Positions 8,296 through 19,044 are shown, counted from the first letter of the stretch. The stretch is 64,000 bases of DNA from Desulforhabdus amnigena (GCF_027925305.1 NZ_BSDR01000001.1:1825001-1889000), one strand, 5' to 3'. The notes: generated by a model from the sequence alone, not told the origin. Numbers and translations are program-made.

Positions 8296-11200
8296 GTGAT
8301 ACAACGTTTTTTAAACGCTCTACTGAATCAGAAGTGGCGGGATTTCAAGGTGACACACCATGCCGTCCTTCCCGCACAGGAAGCACGTTACGGCAAGCCG
8401 GAATTCCCGCTTCCACCCATTCTGGAAGAAACCCTTCTACAATCGGGCATGACTCGACTTTATTGCCATCAAACCCAGGCGTTGGATCACATCCGATCAG
8501 GACAGAATGTAGTTGTAGCGACTCCCACCTCCAGCGGAAAGTCCCTCATCTACAACCTTGCCGTTTCAGAAGCGCTTCTTCAGAACCCTGTACAGCGAGC
8601 CCTTTATCTTTTCCCCATCAAGGCTCTGAGCCGCGACCAGCAGGAGACCCTGGACACCTTCCTCGGCACATTGAACGCGAAGACGGGCAAAAGCGCTTTT
8701 CAGGCCGCCATCTATGATGGAGACACCAACGCTTACCGCAGGGGAAAAATAAGGCAAAATCCGCCCCACATCCTGCTGACCAACCCGGACATGCTGCATT
8801 ACGCTCTCCTCCCCTTCCACGGCAAATGGGAAACTTACTGGAAACATCTGCGTTTCGTGGTCATCGATGAAATGCACACCTACCGGGGGGTTTTCGGGAG
8901 CCATGTCGCTCAAATACTTCGTCGCCTCCAGAGGGTCTGCCGTTATTATGGAAGCACCCCCCAGTTCATTCTCCTCTCCGCCACCATCGCCAATCCCAAA
9001 GAACTGGCGGAACAGCTTCTGGGACATGCTCGGAATTCCATTACGGTCATCCATGATCACGGGGCCCCTCAGGCAAAACGGCATTTTGTTTTCATGGAGA
9101 CAGAGGAAGGAGCGGCGGGACACGCTTCGGGCATGGCGGCCCGCCTGATCGCACGCGCAGCGGAAGCGGGACTCAAAACGATTGCGTTCACCCAGTCACG
9201 GAGGCTCACGGAACTGGTTCACATGAGTGTGCTCCGTTTGGCCCCGCAACTGGCTCGAAAAGTAAGCTCCTACCGGGCGGGTTTTCTGCCCGAGGAGCGC
9301 CGGTCCATCGAGCAAAAACTGGCCGGCGGAGATCTGTCGGCGGTCATTTCAACCAGTGCCCTGGAACTGGGCATCGATATCGGTGGGCTCGATCTCTGCG
9401 TTCTTGTGGGCTATCCGGGTACGGTCATGACGACCTGGCAGCGGGGAGGCCGGGTGGGGCGCAGCGGCCGGGAATCGGCCATCATTTTATTGCCTCAACC
9501 GGATGCCCTGGATCAATACATCGCTCAGCACCCGCAAGAATTTCTCAAGAGCCACTATGAAATCGCCGTCGTAGACCCTTCAAACGAGGAAATTCTCAAG
9601 GCCCACCTCCCCTGCGCCGCAGCCGAACTGCCCCTTGAGGAAGAGGAAGTCCACCAGCAAAACAGTTCCTTTCAAAAAGTGGTGGAGGCACTCACGAAGA
9701 GCGGAAGACTGCTGCAGACCGGAGAGGGAACCCAGTGGCTGGCGTCTTCTCTGCGGCCCCACCGGAACGTGGATATCCGTTCGGTGGGTGAATCCTTCGC
9801 GATCTTCACCACCACTCACGAGGATCAAAAACGTCCCCTAGGGAAAAGTGAAGGACTTCGGGCTCTCAAGGAATGTCACCCTGGAGCGATTTATCTTCAC
9901 CGGGGCGAAACCTACCACGTGGAAAGCCTGGACCTGGCAAACCACGTCATCCATGTAACCCCCAGCGGCGCACCCTACTTCACGCGGGTCAAGAGCGAAA
10001 AGGAGACAGAAATCCTTGAAGTGCTCGCATCCAAGCCCGTAGGCAATTTCGTCATACGCCTCGGAAGGCTGCGGGTCACGGAACACATCCTCGCTTATGA
10101 AAAAAGGCGCCTTTTCACTCAGGAGCTCCTGGGAACGAACCCTCTGGAACTCCCTCCCCAGACTTTTGAAACCATCGGTTTCTGGATAGAAATCGAATCG
10201 GTTCTGGCCAAACATCTTCAGGCCGACGGCCTGCACTTCATGGGGGGTATTCACGCCGTCGAACACGCCGCTATCAGCATGTTCCCACTTTTTGCCCTTT
10301 GCGATCGAAACGATATCGGCGGCATCTCGTGCCCACAACATCCCCAGGTCGGAAAAGGCGCGATCTTTATCTACGACGGGTATCCCGGTGGAATCGGCCT
10401 GGCTGCAAAGGGCTATGAAATCATTTTGCCTCTTCTTGAAAAGACCAAAGAACTCATCGCGTCCTGCTCCTGTCCGGAAGGCTGTCCTGCCTGCATCCAT
10501 TCCCCCAAATGCGGATCGGGCAACAAACCCCTCGACAAACGGGCGGCACTGGCCGTTCTCAAGTTTCTTCTCGGCGAATGGAATCCGTTGCAGACCTCTC
10601 CCACGTCAGCGGAAGAACCGGATGAACCCCTCTTTCATGCTCCGCTGGCAAGATCTCTGGCCCCGAAACGGCGAATCGGTTTCTTTGACCTGGAAACTCA
10701 GCGCCTCGCCAATGAGGTGGGGGGATGGCAGAACAAGCACTTGATGAGGGTATCCGTAGCGGTTCTCTATGAAACGGGTTCGGACGGCTTTCATGTTTAC
10801 AGGGAAGAAGACGTGATGTCACTGGTCCAGGATCTTCAGAAATTGGACCTGGTGGTGGGATTCAATGTGGAACGGTTTGATTATGAAGTCCTCAGAGCCT
10901 ATACCCCCTTTGACTTCCGCAAACTTCCCACTTTTGACCTTCTGAAAGAGATTTATCGGGAACTGGGCTTTCGCCTCAGTTTGGATCACCTCGCCGAAAA
11001 AACCCTGGGAGCAAACAAGACTGCAGACGGCATTCAGGCAGTGAACTGGTTTCGGCAGGGGCAATGGGAACCCTTGATCCATTACTGCAAATCGGATGTC
11101 ATTCTGACAAGAGATCTTTTCCGGCATGCTCTGGAAAAAGGCTATCTGCTCTACAGCAATCGAAACAGCCAGCTCCTGAGAATCCAGACTCCCTGGGACC

Positions 11201-11304
11201 TGGAGCAAATCATTCAGGAAAGCAACGGACACAGGTCCATGCCTGTACAATCCGCAGAGATACAACCTTTGGATTTGTCTGATGTCCAAAATCGCCCGTC
11301 ATAG
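8296..11304 (+). CDS. DEAD/DEAH helicase with DUF1998 region fused to a DnaQ-like exonuclease (MrfA+MrfB-like)
   Basis: 1002 residues. The N-terminal two thirds is a superfamily 2 helicase: TPTSSGKS (76-83) is Walker A, DEMH (191-194) is motif II and LLSATIANP is motif III. STSALELGIDIGGLD and QRGGRVGRSGR follow in the second RecA domain. The cysteine cluster CSCPEGCPACIHSPKC near 723-738 marks the DUF1998 metal-binding region of YprA/MrfA helicases. From about 790 the protein changes to an RNase H-fold 3'-5' exonuclease with FDLET (797-801), VVGFNVERFDYE and YCKSDVILTRDLF, matching the YprB/MrfB type. In Bacillus subtilis MrfA and MrfB are separate proteins acting in mitomycin C repair. The start is GTG at 8296. 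A NusG-like gene follows. Confidence 0.88.
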   Translation: MIQRFLNALLNQKWRDFKVTHHAVLPAQEARYGKPEFPLPPILEETLLQSGMTRLYCHQTQALDHIRSGQNVVVATPTSSGKSLIYNLAVSEALLQNPVQRALYLFPIKALSRDQQETLDTFLGTLNAKTGKSAFQAAIYDGDTNAYRRGKIRQNPPHILLTNPDMLHYALLPFHGKWETYWKHLRFVVIDEMHTYRGVFGSHVAQILRRLQRVCRYYGSTPQFILLSATIANPKELAEQLLGHARNSITVIHDHGAPQAKRHFVFMETEEGAAGHASGMAARLIARAAEAGLKTIAFTQSRRLTELVHMSVLRLAPQLARKVSSYRAGFLPEERRSIEQKLAGGDLSAVISTSALELGIDIGGLDLCVLVGYPGTVMTTWQRGGRVGRSGRESAIILLPQPDALDQYIAQHPQEFLKSHYEIAVVDPSNEEILKAHLPCAAAELPLEEEEVHQQNSSFQKVVEALTKSGRLLQTGEGTQWLASSLRPHRNVDIRSVGESFAIFTTTHEDQKRPLGKSEGLRALKECHPGAIYLHRGETYHVESLDLANHVIHVTPSGAPYFTRVKSEKETEILEVLASKPVGNFVIRLGRLRVTEHILAYEKRRLFTQELLGTNPLELPPQTFETIGFWIEIESVLAKHLQADGLHFMGGIHAVEHAAISMFPLFALCDRNDIGGISCPQHPQVGKGAIFIYDGYPGGIGLAAKGYEIILPLLEKTKELIASCSCPEGCPACIHSPKCGSGNKPLDKRAALAVLKFLLGEWNPLQTSPTSAEEPDEPLFHAPLARSLAPKRRIGFFDLETQRLANEVGGWQNKHLMRVSVAVLYETGSDGFHVYREEDVMSLVQDLQKLDLVVGFNVERFDYEVLRAYTPFDFRKLPTFDLLKEIYRELGFRLSLDHLAEKTLGANKTADGIQAVNWFRQGQWEPLIHYCKSDVILTRDLFRHALEKGYLLYSNRNSQLLRIQTPWDLEQIIQESNGHRSMPVQSAEIQPLDLSDVQNRPS

Positions 11305-11323
11305 CTCAGGAGGTAGTGAGCAC

Positions 11324-11950
11324 ATGGATCCCACCGGATCGAAACAGAAATCGCTCTTTGATCCCAGCCATTCCAAGGGGGCACGCCGGGGGCCTGTAAT
11401 TTTTCCAAAACTGACAGGCACGGAAAGATCCTGGTTTGCCCTCTATGTGCAGGTCAACCACGAAAAAGAAGTCGCAAAACGTCTGGAACAAAAATCGGTC
11501 GAATCTTTTCTACCCTTGCTGGAAACATGGAGCAAGAGGCAGGACCGGCGAAAAAAGATCCATACCCCCCTTTTTCCCGGCTACGTGTTTGTACATACGC
11601 TTCTGGATAATTATACCAACGTGCACATCCTGAAGACTCCCGGTGCTCTGAATATTCTCGGAAATTCCGATGGCCCCCTTCCCATCCCCGGCTATCAGAT
11701 CGAAAATCTCCGGACGATGCTTGCGTCCAAAGAACCTTTGGACTTGCATCCTTACCTGAAAGAGGGAGACTGGGTTCGCGTGACTCGCGGGCATTTGACC
11801 GGATGCATCGGTCTCCTCCTTCGGCAGAACCCCAAGAAGGGAAGACTGGTGGTGAGTATAGATCTCATTCAAAAATCCGTCAGTGTTGAACTGGATATGG
11901 AGGACGTGGAGCCCATCCCAACTCCATCGGAAGGAACTGTCCACCCGTGA
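11324..11950 (+). CDS. NusG-family specialised transcription elongation factor
   Basis: About 208 residues. It has an NGN domain (RSWFALYVQVNHEKEVAKRL, then HTPLFPGYVFVH) and a C-terminal KOW segment (KEGDWVRVTRGHLTGCIG). The order and the divergence from housekeeping NusG fit the RfaH/UpxY/LoaP-type paralogues, which load on RNA polymerase at specific operons. I take the ATG at 11324, which has AGGAGG ten bases upstream; an earlier in-frame ATG at 11282 overlaps the helicase gene. Such factors usually lead long polysaccharide operons, but here the next gene (moeA) is on the opposite strand, so its target must lie elsewhere. Confidence 0.85.
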   Translation: MDPTGSKQKSLFDPSHSKGARRGPVIFPKLTGTERSWFALYVQVNHEKEVAKRLEQKSVESFLPLLETWSKRQDRRKKIHTPLFPGYVFVHTLLDNYTNVHILKTPGALNILGNSDGPLPIPGYQIENLRTMLASKEPLDLHPYLKEGDWVRVTRGHLTGCIGLLLRQNPKKGRLVVSIDLIQKSVSVELDMEDVEPIPTPSEGTVHP

Positions 11951-12002
11951 GGCTGAGAAATCCGCTTGATCCCTTCCCCTAAAAATGTTCTTTCGTGCCG
12001 GT

Positions 12003-13256
12003 TCATACCCGTTGAAAAAGATGAACCGTTACCTCACTACCCGGGTCCAATCCTTCCACATGGGCGGGGATAATGACATAGCCGTCTGACCGTGCGAGTG
12101 TGCTGATCATGGCGGACTTCCCGAAGACAGGAGTTGCGTGAATCTCTCCCTCCACCCTGGAGACGATCACTGGAACATAATCGGTTCGTCCATGTACCGA
12201 AGGCAGCCGGCGGTTCAAAACTGCACGGCATGTATTCCCATACTCCGCTCCGGGTTCAAGCGCGCTTTCCGCTCCTTGAAGGATCATGAGCGAAGGCAGG
12301 ACAAAAGCCCTGCAGATCATCATGGCGGATACGGGCTGCCCGGGAAGCCCCCAGAAAAGTTTTTTCCCGATGCGTGCCAGAATGGTAGGCTTTCCCGGCC
12401 TTACTGCCACTCCATGCACCAGCAGCTCCGCTTCGGGGAAAAAATCCAGCACCCTGAGGGTAAAATCCCGCACTCCAACGGAGCTCCCACCGGACAAAAC
12501 AACCACATCGTGGGTGTCCAGAGCTTTACGGCAGGCGGAGATAAGGGCATCCAGATCATCTTCCACCAAACTCTTGAATCCAACTTCGGCTCCTGCTTCC
12601 TGCACCTGCGCCGTTAAAGTAAATGTATTGATATCTCTTATTTTCCCCGCAGGCACAACCTCCGTTGAAACAGGTACAATCTCATCCCCCGTGGAAAGGA
12701 TGGCCACCTTGGGACGGCGTCTCACAGAAACCGCCTGCATCCCTAAAGCGGCAAGAACGCCAATATCCTGGGGTCTCAGGTGCCAGCCCGCTCCGAACAG
12801 TTCTTCTCCCAGCCCGATGTCTTCCCCTTCTTTGAGCACATTGTCGCCCGGGGCCACGGGCTTTATGACCTCGATGGTCTTCTCATCCATGGGAATCGTA
12901 TATTCCACCATGACCACCGAGTCTGCACCCGACGGCAGCATGCCCCCAGTGGGAATGGCAATGGCTTTTCCTTTTTCCGTGGTGGCTGAAACGGGTTTGC
13001 CCATGGACACTTCGTCTGTTATTTCGAGTAATGCAGGCAGGGATTCGGAGGCCCCAAATGTATCTCGAGCGCGAACGGCGTACCCGTCCATCGTTGCACG
13101 GGCAAAATGGGGTACGGGTTCTGGAGCGGAGACGGGAGTGGCCAGGATGCGGCCACAAGCCTGCTCCAACCGGACTGTCTCGGCTTCGAGAAAATCCAAT
13201 GTTTTCAGTATGTCGAGAACTTCTTCCGCAGTTTTTACCTTGAGAAATTGAGACAT
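12003..13256 (-). CDS. moeA: Molybdopterin molybdenumtransferase
   Basis: Inserts molybdate into adenylated molybdopterin to make the molybdenum cofactor. The 417 residues cover the whole MoeA/gephyrin E fold: ATMDGYAVRA near the N-terminus, LSTGDEIV in the middle, then VLSGGSSVGVRDF and a WGLPGQPVSAMM loop in the MogA-like domain, and a domain IV tail. The canonical GLPGNPVS loop reads GLPGQPVS here. The start ATG at 13256 has AGAGGA upstream. It is divergent from a ModE-type regulator gene, suggesting molybdate-responsive control of this region. Confidence 0.95.
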   Translation of the reverse strand: MSQFLKVKTAEEVLDILKTLDFLEAETVRLEQACGRILATPVSAPEPVPHFARATMDGYAVRARDTFGASESLPALLEITDEVSMGKPVSATTEKGKAIAIPTGGMLPSGADSVVMVEYTIPMDEKTIEVIKPVAPGDNVLKEGEDIGLGEELFGAGWHLRPQDIGVLAALGMQAVSVRRRPKVAILSTGDEIVPVSTEVVPAGKIRDINTFTLTAQVQEAGAEVGFKSLVEDDLDALISACRKALDTHDVVVLSGGSSVGVRDFTLRVLDFFPEAELLVHGVAVRPGKPTILARIGKKLFWGLPGQPVSAMMICRAFVLPSLMILQGAESALEPGAEYGNTCRAVLNRRLPSVHGRTDYVPVIVSRVEGEIHATPVFGKSAMISTLARSDGYVIIPAHVEGLDPGSEVTVHLFQRV

Positions 13257-13572
13257 TTTTTCCTCTGGCAGTGAGTTCTGAACAAGTCGATCATAAATCC
13301 ATCGTCCGCGATCTGATTCCCCAAAACCTTTACATTACCAGGAAAGGGAAAACCAGATGCAAAGTTTCCACAGAGAGAATTCTCATGGAAAGGATTCTGC
13401 CAAAGGCGGGAGCAACACATTGACCGTAAATATCCCTTTATGAGAAGATGAATACAGTCCGCAATTCAATGATCACAGAATGGCGGCATCCAGCCTTTGA
13501 ACATGTTTTCCATCAAAGTCCATGGAATGAGAGCAGCAAACAGCCTTTTCGCAGACAATGGAAGGATTCGAC
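13257..13572. other. Divergent intergenic region between moeA and the ModE-like gene
   Basis: About 315 bp without a gene. It probably carries both promoters and perhaps a ModE-type operator, but no clear palindrome was identified by eye. Confidence 0.4.
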
Positions 13573-13959
13573 GTGGCAACTTTTAAACCCCACCCCAAGA
13601 AACTGGTTGTCAGATCCAAAATCTGGATTGAGGATGAAAACGGAGATGTGGTTTTCGGATCAGGACGTTTGCGCATTCTAAATGCCGTGGAAGAACATGG
13701 GTCCATCCTGGCGGCATCAAAACAGCTCAATATGAGCTATCGCGCAGTATGGGGAAAAATCAAGGCTACCGAAGAACGTCTGGGACAGCCTCTTCTCAGC
13801 AGAAAGGCGGGGGGTGCCCGGGGAGGCGGATCGGAACTCACCCCCCTGGGCAAGGCTCTCGTGGAACGGTTTCGGCAGCTTCAGAAGCTGACCGAAACCG
13901 CAGCTGACAACCTATTTCAGGATATCTTCATCGATGGGCTGGATTATAAGACTTTCTGA
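13573..13959 (+). CDS. ModE-type winged-helix regulator lacking TOBE domains
   Basis: About 128 residues of a LysR-like winged helix as in the N-terminus of ModE: a [17 protein letters not shown] lead, a helix-turn-helix in [19 protein letters not shown], and a [15 protein letters not shown] wing. It stops soon after this domain, so the molybdate-binding TOBE/Mop domains of full ModE are missing. Short forms of this kind are common. GTG at 13573 is preferred because GGAAGG lies just upstream; an ATG at 13558 has no such site. It is divergent from moeA. The 3' end overlaps the convergent sucD gene by 16 bp. Confidence 0.8.
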   Translation: MATFKPHPKKLVVRSKIWIEDENGDVVFGSGRLRILNAVEEHGSILAASKQLNMSYRAVWGKIKATEERLGQPLLSRKAGGARGGGSELTPLGKALVERFRQLQKLTETAADNLFQDIFIDGLDYKTF

Positions 13960-14822
13960 AAAGCCTCTTTAGCAACTTCACCCAGCATACCCAGGTTTTC
14001 CACAACGGCAATACCCGCTTCGCGCATGGCTTTCATCTTGCCCTGAGCGGTTCCGCTCGATCCGCTGATGATTGCTCCGGCGTGTCCCATGCGGCGTCCC
14101 GGAGGTGCCGTAGCGCCGGCGATGAAGCCGACAACGGGCTTGGTCACGTTCTTCTTGATGAAGTCGGCAGCTTCTTCCTCAGCGGAACCACCGATTTCAC
14201 CCACCATGATGATGGCCTTGGTCTCCGGGTCAGCCTGAAAAGCGGCAAGACAGTCGATGAAGTTGGTACCGTTTACGGGGTCTCCACCGATACCGATACA
14301 GGTGCTCTGGCCAATGCCGAAACGCATGATCTGATGAACGGCTTCATAGGTCAGGGTTCCAGAACGGGAAACGATGCCCACAGGGCCCGGCTTGTGAATG
14401 GGGCCGGGCATGATGCCGATCTTGCACTGTCCGGGAGTGATGATGCCGGGGCAGTTGGGTCCGATGAGACGGCTCTTGGAACCCTTGAGGTAGTTTTTCA
14501 CCTTCATCATGTCCATGACGGGGATTCCCTCGGTGATGGCGACGATCAGGGGAACTTCCGCGTCGATGGCTTCCAAAATGGCGTCCGCGCAAAATGGAGG
14601 CGGCACGAAAATCATGGCGGCATTGGCACCGGCATTCTTGACGGCATCCGCAACCGTGTTGAAAACGGGAATACCTTCTACATTCTGTCCGCCCTTGCCG
14701 GGAGTTACACCGGCTACGACGTTCGTACCATATGCTTTACACTGAAGGGTATGAAACTGTCCTTCACGACCAGTAATACCCTGAACTAACAGTCTAGTAT
14801 TTCGATCCACCCAAACGCTCAT
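13944..14822 (-). CDS. sucD: Succinate-CoA ligase, alpha subunit
   Basis: Alpha subunit of succinyl-CoA synthetase, which interconverts succinyl-CoA and succinate with substrate-level phosphorylation. 292 residues, full length. The CoA-binding N-terminal fold is visible ([13 protein letters not shown]), and the phosphohistidine lies in [10 protein letters not shown] (His247). GPNCPGII is another family landmark. The ATG at 14822 is preceded by a GGGGGAAA box. It follows sucC with a 12 bp gap and so forms a two-gene operon. In a syntrophic or sulfate-reducing organism it serves the TCA cycle or methylmalonyl-CoA route (inference). Confidence 0.96.
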   Translation of the reverse strand: MSVWVDRNTRLLVQGITGREGQFHTLQCKAYGTNVVAGVTPGKGGQNVEGIPVFNTVADAVKNAGANAAMIFVPPPFCADAILEAIDAEVPLIVAITEGIPVMDMMKVKNYLKGSKSRLIGPNCPGIITPGQCKIGIMPGPIHKPGPVGIVSRSGTLTYEAVHQIMRFGIGQSTCIGIGGDPVNGTNFIDCLAAFQADPETKAIIMVGEIGGSAEEEAADFIKKNVTKPVVGFIAGATAPPGRRMGHAGAIISGSSGTAQGKMKAMREAGIAVVENLGMLGEVAKEAFQKVL

Positions 14823-14834
14823 GATTTCCCCCTT

Positions 14835-16001
14835 CTATGCTTTAGCTACTGCTGCAACTTTTTGGGCGGCATCTGCCAAATCACTTGCCACAGTAATCTT
14901 GAGTCCTGAATCACTGAGAATCTGTCGACCCTTCTCGACGTTGGTCCCTTCCATACGAACGATGATGGGAACCTTCACTTCCACTTTCTTGGCAGCCTCA
15001 ACAACACCCTCAGCAAGGATGTCACAACGGAGGATACCACCGAAAATGTTGATGAGGACACCCTTCACATTCGGGTCGCTCAGGATGATGCGGAAACCAT
15101 TCTCAACCTGCTCGGCACTCGCTCCACCACCTACATCCAGGAAGTTGGCGGGAGCTGCTCCTGCCAGTTGGATGACGTCCATCGTGGCCATGGCAAGACC
15201 GGCGCCATTGACCATGTTGCCGATGTTTCCGCCAGGGAGCTTGATGTAATTGAGGTTATACTTGGAAGCTTCAACTTCAAAAGGATCTTCTTCATCCAGG
15301 TCACGGTAAGCCTGAATGTCTTTGTGACGGAACATGGCATTGTCATCGAAGTTCACCTTTGCATCGAGGGCAATGACTCTCTTGTCGCTGGTGATGACGA
15401 GAGGATTGATTTCCACGAGCGAACAGTCGTAATCTACAAAAAGTTTGTAGAGCTTGGAGAGCATGGGAATGAAAGCTTTGACCACTTCCGGTTCCATGTT
15501 CAGCCCGTAAGCCACCTGACGCGCCTGGTATCCCTGAAGACCCAGGAGGGGATCCACGTAAACTTTGATGATTTTTTCAGGCGTCTTGGCGGCCACTTCC
15601 TCAATATCCATACCACCGGCTTCACTGGCCATGATCACGTTCTTGGCAGTGCCGCGGTCGGGAAGCATGCTCAAATAGAGTTCTTTTTCAATGGGAAGAC
15701 CTTCTTCGATCAGAAGCTTCTTTACCAGTTTGCCTTCCGGGCCGGTCTGGTGGGTCACCAGGGTCATACCCAGAATCTGGCCGGCCAACTGATCCACTTC
15801 CGCTGCAGATTTGGCCAGCTTGACGCCGCCGCCTTTGCCGCGTCCACCTGCATGGATCTGGGCCTTGACAACTACCGGAAAGCTTCCCAATTCAGCGGCA
15901 ATGGATTTGGCTTCATCAACACTGAAAGCCGCTTTGCCACGAGGAGTAGGGACTCCGTATTTTTGAAACAACTCTTTCGCTTGGTACTCGTGAATTTTCA
16001 T
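14835..16001 (-). CDS. sucC: Succinate-CoA ligase (ADP-forming), beta subunit
   Basis: ATP-grasp beta subunit partnered with SucD. The start [12 protein letters not shown] (ATG at 16001, GAGGAG upstream) is the classic SucC N-terminus; a few codons upstream are also open but lack support. Key segments are [19 protein letters not shown] (nucleotide binding), LVEINPLVI and [10 protein letters not shown]. About 388 residues is the expected length. It is the first gene of the sucCD pair. Confidence 0.96.
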   Translation of the reverse strand: MKIHEYQAKELFQKYGVPTPRGKAAFSVDEAKSIAAELGSFPVVVKAQIHAGGRGKGGGVKLAKSAAEVDQLAGQILGMTLVTHQTGPEGKLVKKLLIEEGLPIEKELYLSMLPDRGTAKNVIMASEAGGMDIEEVAAKTPEKIIKVYVDPLLGLQGYQARQVAYGLNMEPEVVKAFIPMLSKLYKLFVDYDCSLVEINPLVITSDKRVIALDAKVNFDDNAMFRHKDIQAYRDLDEEDPFEVEASKYNLNYIKLPGGNIGNMVNGAGLAMATMDVIQLAGAAPANFLDVGGGASAEQVENGFRIILSDPNVKGVLINIFGGILRCDILAEGVVEAAKKVEVKVPIIVRMEGTNVEKGRQILSDSGLKITVASDLADAAQKVAAVAKA

Positions 16002-16409
16002 AGTTCTCCTCACTATCCCCGAAACAACTTCATCCTGTGCAGTGCAGATCAGATCTCACCAACGAGAGCCATCAATCCCAAAAGCATCTGCTATTCGCTA
16101 ATCCGAAATATTCCTAGATGAAACATCTCACAATGTCAAACGTTGTTTGCAGTGTTTTGGACAAAGGAGGAATCTCTACAGCTTGCACGTGTGTTCCGTT
16201 TGGTGTTATAGGGTATTGGGATTATGAGGGTTGGCTTGTTCTACGAAGATCGATACGACAGGAATATTTTTTTTGGAGGGAAAGCTCCAAATGAAAATTC
16301 TTCCGCGAATAAGAGAGGGTTCGGTACACCGTAAACCTCATCCAAATAAACGAACGACATATGCTTTGTTGCAAAATGTCACGCTGCAGGCCATTGAATG
16401 GAGTAAAAT
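16002..16409. other. Intergenic region between sucC and gatB
   Basis: About 400 bp upstream of two divergent genes. A TTTGGAG/CTCCAAA stem lies at about 16271-16290, but the T-run is on the wrong side for a terminator. A short open frame starting near 16291 overlaps gatB and lacks family features. Nothing else was recognised. Confidence 0.4.
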
Positions 16410-17840
16410 ATGGAATTCGAACCGGTCATTGGATTGGAAATCCACGCTCAGCTTCTCACAAAAAGTAAGATTTTTTGCGGTTGCTCCACTGCTTTTGGAG
16501 CGAGCCCCAACACACATACCTGCCCCGTCTGTCTGGCCATGCCGGGAGTCCTGCCCGTACTCAATCGCGACGTGGTCGAATTCACCATCAAAATGGCGCT
16601 GGCCACCCACTGCGCCATCGCACCTTATAGCCAGTTTGCCCGTAAAAACTACTTCTACCCGGATCTTCCCAAAGGCTACCAGATTTCCCAGTATGAACTG
16701 CCCCTCGCCGTCAACGGCTGGGTCGAGATAGAGACGGAAAAGGGTCCGAAACGCATCAGAATTCACCGCATCCACATGGAAGAAGATGCGGGCAAACTCA
16801 TTCACGATGAGTTCCAGCCCATAAGTTACGTCGATCTCAACCGCACGGGGGTCCCGCTCATAGAAATCGTCAGTGAACCGGATATCGCCTCCTCGGAAGA
16901 GGCTGCCGCCTACCTGAAAACGATCAGGGAAATCCTGAGATACCTTGAAATCTGCGATGGAAACATGGAGGAAGGAAGTTTCCGGTGCGACGCCAACATT
17001 TCCCTTCGACCCATCGGCACGCAGACGCTCGGAGTCAAGACGGAACTCAAGAACATGAACTCCTTTAGAAATGTACAGAGAGCCCTCGATTTCGAAATCA
17101 GAAGGCAGAGAGCCCTTCTCGAGCGAAACGAACCCGTGGTGCAGGAGACACGGCTCTGGGATGCAGGGCGAAACGTAACCCAGAGCATGCGGAGCAAGGA
17201 AGAGGCTCATGATTACCGATATTTTCCGGATCCCGATCTGGTGCCCGTTGTGGTGGACGAAAATTGGGTAGAATCCGTGAGGGCGGTTTTGCCGGAACTG
17301 CCTGATGCAAAGCGGGAACGGTTTATTGCTGAATACAATCTCCCTCTCTATGACGCACAGGTTCTCACGTCGTCCAAAGCCCTGGCGACCTATTTTGAAA
17401 CGGTTGTCAAAGCGTTCCCGCAGCCCAAAGCGGTCAGCAACTGGATGATGTCTGAACTCTTGAAACAATTGAAGCGGGATGACCGGGAGATTGAGGTGTG
17501 CCCGGTACCTCCGGAAAATCTTGCAGAGCTCCTGCAATTGCTCGATACGGGCATCATCAGCGGAAAGATCGCCAAGACCGTCTTCGAAGAAATGTACAGT
17601 TCCGGAAAACAGGCCAAAACCATTGTGGAGGAAAAGGGCCTTACACAGATGAAAGACGAGGGGACCATTGAATCCACCATCGACGAGGTCCTCGCGGAAA
17701 ATCCCAAGGAAGTGGAACTCTACCGCAGCGGCAAGGAAAAGCTGTTCGGTTTCTTTGTGGGACAGGTCATGAGAAAGACCAAAGGCAAAGCCAATCCACA
17801 GCTGGTAAACGATATCCTGCGCAGCAAGCTGGGAAACTGA
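16410..17840 (+). CDS. gatB: Aspartyl/glutamyl-tRNA amidotransferase subunit B
   Basis: Subunit B of the GatCAB amidotransferase, which converts Glu-tRNA(Gln) or Asp-tRNA(Asn) to the amidated form. The N-terminus [18 protein letters not shown] is diagnostic. Further landmarks are the cysteine pairs CGCS and CPVCLAMPG, the [14 protein letters not shown] catalytic segment, [14 protein letters not shown], and a C-terminal GatB/YqeY tail ending NPQLVNDIL. 476 residues is full length. gatA and gatC are not in the window. mtnA follows immediately. Confidence 0.97.
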   Translation: MEFEPVIGLEIHAQLLTKSKIFCGCSTAFGASPNTHTCPVCLAMPGVLPVLNRDVVEFTIKMALATHCAIAPYSQFARKNYFYPDLPKGYQISQYELPLAVNGWVEIETEKGPKRIRIHRIHMEEDAGKLIHDEFQPISYVDLNRTGVPLIEIVSEPDIASSEEAAAYLKTIREILRYLEICDGNMEEGSFRCDANISLRPIGTQTLGVKTELKNMNSFRNVQRALDFEIRRQRALLERNEPVVQETRLWDAGRNVTQSMRSKEEAHDYRYFPDPDLVPVVVDENWVESVRAVLPELPDAKRERFIAEYNLPLYDAQVLTSSKALATYFETVVKAFPQPKAVSNWMMSELLKQLKRDDREIEVCPVPPENLAELLQLLDTGIISGKIAKTVFEEMYSSGKQAKTIVEEKGLTQMKDEGTIESTIDEVLAENPKEVELYRSGKEKLFGFFVGQVMRKTKGKANPQLVNDILRSKLGN

Positions 17841-17913
17841 TGGATATGGGATGCGGGAAATCGGAACCGTATATTCACGTTTGATCGAATCAGAAGCCAG
17901 GAGGCAATTTAGA

Positions 17914-18966
17914 ATGTTTGAAAAGTGTTTACCTCCCATTTATTGGGATGGAGATGCGGTAGCGATTCTGGATCAGCGGGTGCTGCCCCATCAGGAAAAA
18001 ATTCTGCTCTGCACGAAACCGCAACAAGTGGTCACGGCCATCAAGAACATGTCCATACGTGGAGCACCGGCCGTGGGTGTTGCGGGCGCCATGGCCCTGG
18101 CCCTCGGAGCATACCATATCCAGGCGGCGGATACTCGGACCTTCAAGCGCAAGTTTGTTCGCCTTTGCGAACAGGTAAAAAACGCCCGCCCCACGGGAAA
18201 CAACTTGAGCTGGGCCGTGGAAAAGGTTTACTCGGTGATCCAGGGAAACCCCGACGCAGAGGTCCCTGAACTGCAGGAACTCATCCGCAGGAAGGCAGAC
18301 GAAATCCTTGCACAGGATGTGCAGGACAACCTGGCCATCGGTAAATGGGGAAAAGAAATCATTCCCCGTGGCGCAAAGATTCTCACCTACTGCAATGCCG
18401 GCGCCTTGGCGACCGCCGACTACGGGACGGCGGTAGGAGTCATTCGTGCTGCCTATGCCGAAGATCCCACCATCGAAGTCTATGCCTGTGAGACCCGTCC
18501 CTTCCTCCAAGGGGCCCGACTGACCGCATACGAACTCCAGTGCGCACGGATTCCCGTGACTTTGATTACGGACAATTCCGTGGGAAGTCTCATGCAGGCA
18601 AATGGAGTGGACGTGGTGGTGGTCGGAGCCGACCGCATTGCAGCCAACGGGGATACCGCCAACAAGATCGGCACCTATACCGTGGCCGTTCTGGCCCACA
18701 CACACAATGTTCCTTTCTATGTTGCCGCTCCGCGTTCCACCATTGATCCGACGATCCCCGATGGTTCGGCGATCCCCATAGAACAGCGGGATCCCCGCGA
18801 AGTGACCCACTTCTTTGGGCGTCCCATAGCGCCCAAAGAGGTCAAGGCATTGAACCCGGCTTTTGATGTGACTCCCAACAAGTACATCCATGGAATCATT
18901 ACCGAAGTCGGTATCTTAAGGAAGCCCTTCAAGCAGTCCATTCGCAAAGCCCTGCAGGAGTCGTGA
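17914..18966 (+). CDS. mtnA: S-methyl-5-thioribose-1-phosphate isomerase
   Basis: Methionine salvage enzyme that isomerises methylthioribose-1-phosphate to the ribulose form. 350 residues from the ATG at 17914, which has GGAGG upstream; the open frame extends to 17851 without support. Landmarks are MSIRGAPAVGVAGA near the N-terminus, the catalytic cysteine in TYCNAGALAT, and the catalytic aspartate in VGADRIAANGDTANKIGT. It could instead be annotated as a related aldose-phosphate isomerase of the eIF2B-like family, but the motifs fit MtnA. It is co-directional with gatB. Confidence 0.93.
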   Translation: MFEKCLPPIYWDGDAVAILDQRVLPHQEKILLCTKPQQVVTAIKNMSIRGAPAVGVAGAMALALGAYHIQAADTRTFKRKFVRLCEQVKNARPTGNNLSWAVEKVYSVIQGNPDAEVPELQELIRRKADEILAQDVQDNLAIGKWGKEIIPRGAKILTYCNAGALATADYGTAVGVIRAAYAEDPTIEVYACETRPFLQGARLTAYELQCARIPVTLITDNSVGSLMQANGVDVVVVGADRIAANGDTANKIGTYTVAVLAHTHNVPFYVAAPRSTIDPTIPDGSAIPIEQRDPREVTHFFGRPIAPKEVKALNPAFDVTPNKYIHGIITEVGILRKPFKQSIRKALQES

Positions 18967-19044
18967 AGAAAAAAAGAGGGGGATTGTCAGGCAGCATCCA
19001 AGCACCTCGGGATCTGTAGGGAGTGAATCGCTCTCGAACTCCCA

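Noticed and set aside
11290-11360. tRNA-like wording (ATAGCTCAGGAGGTAG) at the start of the NusG-like gene
   Set aside because: It resembles a tRNA D-arm, but no anticodon stem, T-arm or acceptor pairing follows; the AGGAGG is the ribosome binding site.
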